64,000 nt of DNA from Candidatus Edwardsiibacteriota bacterium (GTDB lineage: Bacteria; Edwardsbacteria; AC1; EtOH8), in assembly GCA_020053305.1 (NCBI GenBank), contig JAGVNJ010000051.1, positions 1 to 64,000 of the forward strand, given 5' to 3'. Of this stretch, positions 43,081 to 50,459 are shown in pieces (the stretch's first letter is position 1; each line of letters opens with the position of its first letter). A program made the translations under genes and the position numbers. Below the pieces are notes generated by a model. It had not been told where the DNA came from. It ran no database searches and saw only the letters and a program-made list of their open reading frames with translations.

Positions 43081-44898
43081 TCAGATCCAATGGTCCTGTT
43101 TTTCGTTAAGATATTTATGCATATCGTCGGCCGCCAGCCGGGCCATGCCCATGGCCGAAATGACGGTGGCCGAACCGGTGACGATATCCCCGCCGGCCCA
43201 GACCCCCGGCAGGTTGGTCCGGCCCGCAGGCGTCTGCGGCTTGATGTATCCCTTCTGGTTCCTCTCTATTTCGGAAAAACCGGAAAAGACCACCGGGTTA
43301 GGCCCGGCCCCCACCGCCACGATCACCAGGTCGGTGTCGATCAAAAAGTTCGAACCGGCGATGGGTATCGGCCTGGGGCGGCCCGAGGAATCCGGCTCGC
43401 CCAGCTTCATCTGGACGCATTCTATCTGGCGCACCCAGCGCTGGTCGTCGCCGATGAACCGCACCGGGTTGGTCATCAGGCGGAATTTGATGCCCTCCTC
43501 CTCGGCGTGATGAATCTCCTCCAGCCGGGCCGGCATCTCGCTCCGGGAGCGGCGATAAACTATGGTGGCCTCGCGGCTGCCCATCCGCAGGGCGGTCCGG
43601 GCGCAGTCCATGGCCACGTTCCCGGCGCCCACCACCACCACCTGGCGGCCCTTGGGGGCCGGGGTATCGTAATCCGGAAAGGCGTAGGCCTTCATCAGGT
43701 TCAGCCGGGTGAGATACTCGTTGGCCGAATAGATATTGCACAGGTTCTCCCCGGGAATGCTCATGAACACCGGAAGTCCCGCGCCCACCGCCAGATATAT
43801 CGCATTATACCCCATCTCCCAGAGATCGTTCAGGTCGAACAGCCGGCCGATCAGGGAATTGACCTCGATCTTGACCCCCATCCGGCGCAGGTAATTGATC
43901 TCGGAATCAACGATGGCCTTGGGCAGCCGGAACTCGGGAATGCCGTAGACCAGCACCCCTCCCGGCTTGTGCAGCGCCTCGTACAGGGTGACGCTGTAGC
44001 CCTTGACCACCATGTCGGCGGCCAGGGTCAGGCCGGCCGGCCCGCTGCCCACCACCGCTATCTTGATCCCGTTGGCCGGGGCCTTTCTGGGGATCACCAC
44101 CGACTGGGTCTCCCGTTCCATATCGGCCGCAAACCGCTCCAAACTGCCGATGGCCACCGGGGTCTCCTTCAGGGCCAGGATGCAGTTCTTTTCGCACTGG
44201 TCCTCCTGGGGGCAGACCCGGCCGCAGATGGCCGGCAGGGCGTTCTTCTCCTTGATCCTCTGGGCGGCCTCGGCAAATTTCTCCTGCTTGATCAGTCCGA
44301 TGAACCCGGGGATGTCGATGTCCACCGGGCACCCTAGGCGGCACTTGGGGTCCTTGCAGTTCAGGCAGCGGTGGGCCTCGATCAGGGCCGTCTCCCGGGT
44401 GAACCCGTAGGGCACCTCCTGGAAATTGCGGATCCTCAGTAGCGCGTCCTGTTCCGGCACCCTCTGCCGGGCCACCTTGGGCGTAATCCTCAGTTCGTCG
44501 GCCCGGGAGATCCCGTGCCAGTGGCAGCCGGCCTTGGTGCAGATATAGAACGGTATCAGCCGGGAATGGACGGTAATCATTATCTTGGCGGCCGGCGAAT
44601 CGCATTCTCCGCAGTGGGCCTCAGACTCGATCAGCGAAGTCTGGCACAGGGGGCAGGACATGTCCTCCACCACCTGTCCCTCGGCCAGCTCCAGGCTGGA
44701 CCGCTGTTCGAACGCGTCCACCTTGGGGCTTAAAAACAATTCCTCCTTCCGTCCCCTAAAAGTGATATTCAGGCGGAACCAGGTTTTATTGGACTTCGGC
44801 TCGTAAAGGTTCAGCCCCTGGTGGCAGTGCGGACAGTAGATGGTGAACTCGGTGCCGGGGGCGATCTTTTCAAGCTGGTCCTTCTTCAATTCGGACAT
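43081..44898 (-). CDS. NfnB-like NADPH-dependent oxidoreductase (GltD family) with an N-terminal zinc-ribbon module
   Basis: 605 residues from MSELKKDQLEKIAPG. Here the start is moved from an upstream in-frame ATG, which would overlap the partner gene. Residues about 15-140 form a Cys-rich module: YCPHCHQ, MSCPLCQTSLI, HCGECDS, YICTKAGCHWHGIS. From about 150 comes the GltD/SudA-type core with a di-cluster domain (CLNCKDPKCRLGCPVDIDIPGFI, CGRVCPQEDQCEKNC), FAD motif VVGSGPAGLTLAADM and NADP motif VVVGAGNVAMDCARTALRMG. Paired with the 278-residue subunit upstream it should couple NADPH to NADH and ferredoxin (electron bifurcation) or reduce sulfur. The zinc-ribbon extension is not part of standard NfnB. 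Confidence 0.85.
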   Translation of the reverse strand: MSELKKDQLEKIAPGTEFTIYCPHCHQGLNLYEPKSNKTWFRLNITFRGRKEELFLSPKVDAFEQRSSLELAEGQVVEDMSCPLCQTSLIESEAHCGECDSPAAKIMITVHSRLIPFYICTKAGCHWHGISRADELRITPKVARQRVPEQDALLRIRNFQEVPYGFTRETALIEAHRCLNCKDPKCRLGCPVDIDIPGFIGLIKQEKFAEAAQRIKEKNALPAICGRVCPQEDQCEKNCILALKETPVAIGSLERFAADMERETQSVVIPRKAPANGIKIAVVGSGPAGLTLAADMVVKGYSVTLYEALHKPGGVLVYGIPEFRLPKAIVDSEINYLRRMGVKIEVNSLIGRLFDLNDLWEMGYNAIYLAVGAGLPVFMSIPGENLCNIYSANEYLTRLNLMKAYAFPDYDTPAPKGRQVVVVGAGNVAMDCARTALRMGSREATIVYRRSRSEMPARLEEIHHAEEEGIKFRLMTNPVRFIGDDQRWVRQIECVQMKLGEPDSSGRPRPIPIAGSNFLIDTDLVIVAVGAGPNPVVFSGFSEIERNQKGYIKPQTPAGRTNLPGVWAGGDIVTGSATVISAMGMARLAADDMHKYLNEKQDHWI

Positions 44899-44911
44899 GA
44901 TCGGCTCATTA

Positions 44912-45748
44912 TCATTTGGCTCTGATGGAGAACAGGAGCGAGGTCTTCTCGTCCCTGCCATAGGTGTTGTTGCGCTGGATCAGTTCGTCGAAATCCACCT
45001 GATGCCCGTCGAAGTGCGGCCCCTCGACGCAGGCAAACCTGGTCCTGCCGCCCACCGATACCCGGCAGGCCCCGCACATCCCGGTGGCGTCCACCATCAC
45101 CGGGTTCAGGCTGACCAGGGTCTTGATGTTGTACAGCTTGGTCTGCTGGCACACCGCCCGCATCATCACCAGCGGTCCCACCGCGATCACCAGGTCGATC
45201 GGCTCGGGATTGTCCCGCTCCACCAGGGTCTTCAGGGCGTCGGTCACCAGGCCGTGCATTCCGTAGCTGCCGTCGTCGGTGGCCACGATCAGCTGCTGGC
45301 AGAGGTTCTTCATCTCATCCTCCAGGATCAGAAGGTCCCGTTCCCGGGCGCCGATGATTCCCACCAGCTTGTTGCCGGCAGCCCCATAGCCCTGCAGCAG
45401 GTGGTGCAGGACCGCGATGCCGGACCCGCCGCCTATGCCGACGACGGTCCCCAGTTTGGTGAACTCCTCGGTGATGCCCAGCGGGCCCACCAGGTCCTTG
45501 ATGGCGTCGCCCACCTTGAGCGATCCCAGCAGGGCGGTGGATTTCCCGATCACCATGAAGATGATGGTGATGGTGCCGTGCGACAGGTCCTTGTAGGCCA
45601 CGGTCAGGGGGATGCGCTCGCCGGTCTCGTTGATCCTCAGCACCACGAATTGCCCGGGCTTGATCTTGCGGGCGATCTGGGGGGCCTCCACCGTGATCAG
45701 CACCATGTTGCCCTTGGCCAGCTCCTGGCGGTCTATTATGGGATACAT
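44912..45748 (-). CDS. NfnA-like ferredoxin-NADP reductase subunit (SudB family)
   Basis: 278 residues. FAD domain with RKIKPGQFVVLRINETGERIPLTVAYKD; NAD domain VVGIGGGSGIAVLHHLLQGYGAAGNKLVGIIGAR; and the [2Fe-2S] segment SLNPVMVDATGMCGACRVSVGGRTRFACVEGPHFDGHQVDFDEL, with four cysteines typical of the small subunit of NfnAB/sulfide dehydrogenase. It is upstream of the NfnB-like gene (14-bp gap) and one base downstream of the zinc-ribbon protein, so the three form one operon. Confidence 0.9.
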   Translation of the reverse strand: MYPIIDRQELAKGNMVLITVEAPQIARKIKPGQFVVLRINETGERIPLTVAYKDLSHGTITIIFMVIGKSTALLGSLKVGDAIKDLVGPLGITEEFTKLGTVVGIGGGSGIAVLHHLLQGYGAAGNKLVGIIGARERDLLILEDEMKNLCQQLIVATDDGSYGMHGLVTDALKTLVERDNPEPIDLVIAVGPLVMMRAVCQQTKLYNIKTLVSLNPVMVDATGMCGACRVSVGGRTRFACVEGPHFDGHQVDFDELIQRNNTYGRDEKTSLLFSIRAK

Positions 45749-45749
45749 C

Positions 45750-46613
45750 TTACCACTCCTGGCTGTCTTCCAGCATTATCAGTTTGGTGTCCTCCCCCGA
45801 GATGCCGTGCCAGGTGCAGCCCTTGCGGAGGCAGATGAAGAAGGTGATCAGTTTGTGCATGGCTCCCACGGTGATCTTGGCGATCCGTGATTCGCAGCGG
45901 TCGCATCTCTTAAGTTTTTCCATCAGGGAGCGATTGCAGTGGGGACATCTCAGGTCCCTGACCTCCTCCCCGTGGGGGATCTCTATGGTCGACCGGTTGG
46001 TGAATACGTTGAGATAGGGCGATAACAGCAGCAATCCTTCCTTGCCGCTCCTTCCCTCCACCACAAAGGTCAACGAGCTGTGATCTATCATGGTTTGTTT
46101 GCAGTGCGGGCAGTAAGCTTGAAGAAAGCTGCCGCTACAGATGACCTCCTTGGCGTCCGGCTCGGCCAAGGCAGGTTTTGCGGCGCCTGGCAGGGTCTGC
46201 TGCCGTCCGCCCCCCAGGGCATAGGTATCGTAGAATTTGGTAAGGGCCTTGTTCACATCCTCGAACTCCAGGAAGTGCTTCTTGCAGCCCTTGCGGGAGC
46301 AGATGAAGACCTTGCCTCCCTCCTCCAGCAACATCGGCACCATGGAGGCGCCGCAGATCTCGCACTCGGTGGAACTTCTCAGCGCCGTCTGGCAATGGGG
46401 GCATGACATCCTGACCAGGGCATCCTTGGCGATGGGAAACTCGCTTTCCACCTTGTAGCTGCCGTAGACCGGGGAGAGCCTCAGCCAGCCTTTCTTTCCC
46501 CGAACATCCATTCTTAAGCCGATGGCGGGATGGCCGTCGATCTTGTGCGCCTTGTCCATCAGGCTCTTGCGGCAGGACGGACACTTTACCTTCAATGCTA
46601 CCTGAGAAGCCAT
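45750..46613 (-). CDS. protein of two tandem Cys-rich zinc-ribbon modules
   Basis: 287 residues made of two copies of the module found at the NfnB N-terminus. Module 1 (about 8-125): VKCPSCRKSL, MSCPHCQTAL, ECEICGAS, FICSRKGCKKHF. Module 2 (about 165-280): AYCPHCKQTM, LRCPHCNRSL, RCDRCESR, FICLRKGCTWHGIS. Each has a CxxC start, about 45 residues of beta-rich sequence (WLRLSPVYGSYKVESEFPI / LLLLSPYLNVFTNRSTIEIPHG), two further CxxC pairs and a C-x4-C end. Predicted to bind several zinc ions or Fe-S clusters. Cytoplasmic, first gene of the nfn-like operon. Function unknown; a scaffold or regulator of the oxidoreductase is plausible. Confidence 0.7.
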   Translation of the reverse strand: MASQVALKVKCPSCRKSLMDKAHKIDGHPAIGLRMDVRGKKGWLRLSPVYGSYKVESEFPIAKDALVRMSCPHCQTALRSSTECEICGASMVPMLLEEGGKVFICSRKGCKKHFLEFEDVNKALTKFYDTYALGGGRQQTLPGAAKPALAEPDAKEVICSGSFLQAYCPHCKQTMIDHSSLTFVVEGRSGKEGLLLLSPYLNVFTNRSTIEIPHGEEVRDLRCPHCNRSLMEKLKRCDRCESRIAKITVGAMHKLITFFICLRKGCTWHGISGEDTKLIMLEDSQEW

Positions 46614-46935
46614 GCTTTCTCCTCCTTTTACTTAATTTTGTCGATCATTACGAAACTTATCCACTAACAAGTAATATTCTATGCAAATTGCATACGATAT
46701 TTTTTGACAGGATTTACAGGACGATCAAGATTTTGCATAACAGGTAATTATAGAAACAGAAATCCGGTAAATCGTGTTAATCGTCCGACGCCATAGCTTA
46801 CCGCCCTGAATACCGGCTATGGCCGACGGCGTCCTGTCTGATTTGGTTCCGGCCTGTCCGCCTCTGGCGGGCTTGTTCGGGTTAGGTGTTATGATTAGTG
46901 TTAAAATCATCCGATTATATGTCATCGCTTTTTGA
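46614..46935. other. 322-bp spacer between the nfn-like operon and nadE
   Basis: No gene. It contains a 'TTGACAGGATTTACAGGACGATCAAG'-type dispersed repeat (about 46706-46731) and GC-rich repeat debris near 46845-46890. Any promoter of the nfn-like operon must lie here, but I cannot single one out. Confidence 0.5.
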
Positions 46936-48579
46936 TCAGTACTTGGCCGCTATCGGCATCCGGCGGCCGCCGCCGAAGGCCTTGCCGGTGACCTTGATGC
47001 CAGGGGCCGCCTGTTTGCGCTTGTATTCATTCAACCGAACGGCATTTATCACCCACTCCACCGTATCCCGGTTCAGACCCTGGCCAACCAGCTGATCAAT
47101 CGACAGATCATCCTCCAAATAGCCTTCCAGTATCCTGTCGAGGATCTCATATGGCGGCAGGGTATCCTGGTCCTTCTGGTCGGCCCTCAGTTCGGCCGAG
47201 GGGGCCTTGTTGATTATGGCCCGGGGGATGATCTCCCGATCCCGGTTGATATGATCGGCCAGCCGGTAGACCATGGTCTTGGGAATATCCGATATCACCG
47301 CCAGCCCGCCGCTCATGTCGCCGTAAAGCGTGCAATAGCCTACTGCCAGCTCGCTTTTATTGCCGGTGGTCAGCACCAGGTGCCCGAACTTGTTGGAGAA
47401 GGCCATCAGGATGTTGCCCCGGATGCGGGCCTGGACGTTCTCCTCGGCTATGTCCGGGGCCCGGCCTTCGAAATGGGGTTCCAGTATTTCCAGGTATTTC
47501 TGGTAGATCTCGGTGATGGATATCTCCTTGAGCGCGATGCCCAGCTTGTCTGCCAGCTTGCGGGAATCGTCCACGCTTCCCTGCGACGAGAATGGCGAGG
47601 GCATGGTGATGCCCAGCACGTTCTCCGGCCCCAAAGCCTCTGCGGCCAAGGACGCTACCACCGCCGAATCGACCCCCCCGGACAGGCCCACCACCGCCTG
47701 CCGGAAGCCGCACTTGCGGAAATAATCCTTCACTCCCAGCTTCAAGGCTGAATATATCGATTCGATCTCATCATGAACCGGAGGTTCGGCGGTCTTGCCC
47801 GGCAGGGTGCTGTCGATGGTCACCACGTCATCCTGGAAAGCCGGCAGCGACCAGGCCATATGTCCTTTCTTATCCACCCCGAAACTCCGGCCGTCAAACA
47901 CCAGCTCGTCGTTTCCGCCGATCTGGTTGACATAGATGAACGGCGATCCGTGTTTTTTGGCGTGCCGCCCGATCAGTTCGAACCTGGTCCTTTCCTTGCC
48001 GGCCTCGAACGGTGAGGCCGAAATGTTTATCAGCAGGCTGGCCCCCATCTTGGCCAGGTCGGCCACCGGATCGTAATCGTAAGGTTTGCGCTTGGGCCAC
48101 AGATCGGGATGATTCCAGGCATCCTCACAGATGGTTACGCCCAGCCTCTCTCCCTTGAAATCGATCAATCCCACGGAATCGGCTGGATCAAAATACCTGA
48201 CCTCGTCGAAAACGTCATAGCCGGGCAGCAAGGTCTTGTGCTGGGCTGTCAATTGCCTGCCATTATGGATGAAGATGGCCGAATTGTACAATCCCTTGCC
48301 GCTATCCTTGCCGGTCAGAGTGGGTGACCCGAATATCAACCCGGTCTCCGGGTGATCCCAGGAAGTCTCCGTCAGGTTCTTGATGGCAGCGCTGCAACGC
48401 TCAATGAACCAGGGTTTCTCCAGCAGGTCCCGGGGCGGGTAGCCGGTCAGGAACAATTCGGGGAAAATTATCAGATCAGGCTTCTGGGCCTTGGTCTGGG
48501 CCAGAACGCCGGTTATCTTCTTGGCGTTCCCCTCTATATCGCCCACCAGGGGATTAAGCTGGCAGATGGTTATCTTCAA
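46936..48579 (-). CDS. nadE: glutamine-dependent NAD+ synthetase
   Basis: Last step of NAD synthesis, amidating deamido-NAD with ammonia from glutamine. 547 residues. The N-terminal nitrilase-type amidase domain (about 1-250) has Glu in LIIFPELFLTGYPPRDLL, Lys in LLPGYDVFDE-preceding QHKTLLPG, and Cys in GVTICEDAWN. The C-terminal synthetase domain (about 275-547) has the PP-loop GLSGGVDSAVVASLAAEALG, VLGITMPSPFSSQGS, VLTTGNKSELAVGYCTLYGDMSGGLAVISDIPKTMVYRL and IINKAPSAELRADQKDQDTLPPYEILD. Complete, including the terminal KAFGGGRRMPIAAKY. Confidence 0.96.
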   Translation of the reverse strand: MKITICQLNPLVGDIEGNAKKITGVLAQTKAQKPDLIIFPELFLTGYPPRDLLEKPWFIERCSAAIKNLTETSWDHPETGLIFGSPTLTGKDSGKGLYNSAIFIHNGRQLTAQHKTLLPGYDVFDEVRYFDPADSVGLIDFKGERLGVTICEDAWNHPDLWPKRKPYDYDPVADLAKMGASLLINISASPFEAGKERTRFELIGRHAKKHGSPFIYVNQIGGNDELVFDGRSFGVDKKGHMAWSLPAFQDDVVTIDSTLPGKTAEPPVHDEIESIYSALKLGVKDYFRKCGFRQAVVGLSGGVDSAVVASLAAEALGPENVLGITMPSPFSSQGSVDDSRKLADKLGIALKEISITEIYQKYLEILEPHFEGRAPDIAEENVQARIRGNILMAFSNKFGHLVLTTGNKSELAVGYCTLYGDMSGGLAVISDIPKTMVYRLADHINRDREIIPRAIINKAPSAELRADQKDQDTLPPYEILDRILEGYLEDDLSIDQLVGQGLNRDTVEWVINAVRLNEYKRKQAAPGIKVTGKAFGGGRRMPIAAKY

Positions 48580-48720
48580 TTTTGGTTGTACTCCGTCATT
48601 GCGGATTTGCTGTTTACCATTGGTTATTTACCCATAGGTGCACGACGCGCTGTGTCTATATATTGCCGGGGTTGTATTTTTAGGCCGGTAGACGGATGGA
48701 GCGGTGATGGTGTTAGAAAA

Positions 48721-49278
48721 TCATGATCCTGTTTTTCCCCTGTTGGGATTTTCGTCGTCCTGCGCCCAATATAAATGGTTCTCAATGATATATTGTTTGA
48801 TTTTATCGTATGATTTATCGTTTCGGATAACGTGTTCGTAGAACCGACCCTGCCAAATGGCTGGTTCGTTTTTTGCCCGTATTAGATTGATTTGTCTGGT
48901 CACCGCAGATTTATAAGACCGAATGATGGTCGATAATGACCCTATCTGCGGTTTCCCGAACAATGCGCGGGATGGTAGGGACACGGCATGCCGTGTCCCT
49001 ACAGGTGGTTCGGTAATTATAATGGTGCCGTGGATATGGTTGGGCATTATTACGTATTCGCCCAACAAAACGTTGGCAAAATGTTGTGGTATTGCCCGCC
49101 AACATTGATCGGCAATTTCTCCGTATGGGTTTAATTTCATTTGCCCATCGGCTATTTCGCCGAACAAACATTTTCGGTCCTGGGTGCAAATGGTTATGTA
49201 ATATGCACCGCCTTGCGAATAATCGTATTCCGGCAGGCGGATAGAACGGCGTTTATGTTTGGGATTGTTTGCGGACAT
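48721..49278 (-). CDS. REP-associated tyrosine transposase (RAYT, Y1_Tnp)
   Basis: 185 residues. Single-strand HUH nuclease of the IS200/IS605-related RAYT group that mobilises REP palindromes. Features: RSIRLPEYDYSQGGAYYITICTQDRKCLFG at the start, the HUH motif in YVIMPNHIHGTIII, and the catalytic Tyr region WQGRFYEHVIRNDKSYDKIKQYIIENHLYW. In the middle, VGTRHAVSLP is encoded by a 28-bp palindrome (48975-49002) identical to one downstream at 49407-49434. The enzyme gene has therefore itself been entered, in frame, by the repeat it may mobilise. Two more palindromes lie just upstream of its start. Confidence 0.88.
   Translation of the reverse strand: MSANNPKHKRRSIRLPEYDYSQGGAYYITICTQDRKCLFGEIADGQMKLNPYGEIADQCWRAIPQHFANVLLGEYVIMPNHIHGTIIITEPPVGTRHAVSLPSRALFGKPQIGSLSTIIRSYKSAVTRQINLIRAKNEPAIWQGRFYEHVIRNDKSYDKIKQYIIENHLYWAQDDENPNRGKTGS
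48975..49002. repeat. 28-bp palindromic REP-like element inside the RAYT gene
   Basis: Perfect palindrome with left arm GTAGGGACACGGCA. Identical to 49407-49434. In the gene it encodes VGTRHAVSLP on the minus strand. Confidence 0.9.
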
Positions 49279-49310
49279 GATATCATTGAATAAACGGTTA
49301 TCGCGTTACC

Positions 49311-49338
49311 GTAGGGGCACGGCATGCCGTGTCCCACA
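49311..49338. repeat. REP-like palindrome, imperfect copy
   Basis: Left arm GTAGGGGCACGGCA, right arm TGCCGTGTCCCACA. Lies 33 bp upstream of the RAYT start. Confidence 0.85.
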
Positions 49339-49406
49339 ATATCGGTTGGTTTTCATTCCCCTTTTGGCAATTCCCCCGGTTGTGTTTCCCCGTTGGTTAT
49401 TCCCCC

Positions 49407-49434
49407 GTAGGGACACGGCATGCCGTGTCCCTAC
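49407..49434. repeat. REP-like palindrome, perfect copy
   Basis: Perfect 28-bp palindrome identical to that at 48975-49002, in the spacer between the RAYT gene and the gene at 49500. With 49311-49338 it forms a pair in a REPIN-like arrangement. Confidence 0.9.
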
Positions 49435-49499
49435 AATGCCGGGGTTGTATTTTCAGGCCGGCAGGCGGGTGGGACGGCCACGGTGGTTTTTTAAAATAC

Positions 49500-50459
49500 T
49501 TATAAATTTATATTTACGATATCTTTACTATCACGCCAAAACATTTTTAATGGATAATATGGTGTTTCTTGATCTAGTGAATAATTGTAATAACAAATGC
49601 CTTTAATTTGTGGTTGTAGTTTCAATGCATTGGTCCAATAGGTTTCTATCATTTGTATTTCATGGCTATAGTGTTGACCGCTGTTTGTCATTTCACTGAA
49701 TATTGTTGGTATTGCAGCGTTAATTGTTGAACAATTATTTACCCCCAAGAAAACAAGATTTTTAGAATACTGCTTAAATTGATTAGCCTTTTGTGAACCT
49801 GTTAATTTATTTATTATTTTCACGGTGATCTCATCAAACCATGGGTAAGCATTATTACACCATCTTCTTGATATTGTGCCGACATCTGTTTTATCTATTT
49901 CTAACTGTATTCCAGATATTTGAAGCCCCTTAAAATCATTCTTTATAATCATTTCGTAAATGTCATTAATATAACTTTCAATTCTGTTATAATTCCCGTC
50001 TATAATGCCTGCATCACATATCATTGTTAATGATTTATCTGCCAAATAGCCGCTATATTCTAATTTCCACTGAAGCCGTTCTGTAAATATCGTATCCTCA
50101 ATAAAACCATTTAGGGTTGTGACTTCAATACCTATATTTTCGTTGTCTATATCTGCATAAGCGTCAATTCCACTTCTTCCAGTATTACGGATCACTTTGT
50201 TTTTTACTTGGAGGTAATCTATTATATAGTTTTCAGCAGTATTTGTAAAAAAATTTATGTCGCCCGTTAAAAACCAATCCTGTAATTTTCCGTTTGCACC
50301 GGACCCAATTAATTTTTGGACTTTACTGTCCAACGTTTTCAAACACCCATTCATTTGCGGTATTCCGAGCCATCTAACAATTAGTGGTGATTTCTCTGGC
50401 ACAATAGGCGTTATTAGAACATTTTTGCTTTGTAGATAGTTTCTTATATTATTACACAC
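49500..50459 (-). CDS. unknown protein coupled to the restriction-modification gene
   Basis: 319 residues from a GTG that overlaps the end of the restriction-modification gene by eight bases, so translation is coupled. AT-rich. No family recognised. SGIDAYADIDNENIGIEVTTLNGF has the spacing of a PD-(D/E)xK nuclease core (Asp, then Glu-x-Thr in place of Glu-x-Lys), so a degenerate nuclease is possible. Other notable parts are LTMICDAGIIDGNYNRIESYINDIYEMI, WFDEITVKIINKLTGSQKANQFKQYSKNLVFLG and the end PYYPLKMFWRDSKDIVNINL. The position suggests an accessory, specificity or nuclease role in the same defence system (inference). Confidence 0.7.
   Translation of the reverse strand: MCNNIRNYLQSKNVLITPIVPEKSPLIVRWLGIPQMNGCLKTLDSKVQKLIGSGANGKLQDWFLTGDINFFTNTAENYIIDYLQVKNKVIRNTGRSGIDAYADIDNENIGIEVTTLNGFIEDTIFTERLQWKLEYSGYLADKSLTMICDAGIIDGNYNRIESYINDIYEMIIKNDFKGLQISGIQLEIDKTDVGTISRRWCNNAYPWFDEITVKIINKLTGSQKANQFKQYSKNLVFLGVNNCSTINAAIPTIFSEMTNSGQHYSHEIQMIETYWTNALKLQPQIKGICYYNYSLDQETPYYPLKMFWRDSKDIVNINL

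Noticed and set aside
48675-49434. Complete insertion sequence with terminal inverted repeats
   Set aside because: RAYT genes are single-copy domesticated relatives; I see palindromes but no paired ends or target duplication bounding the gene.
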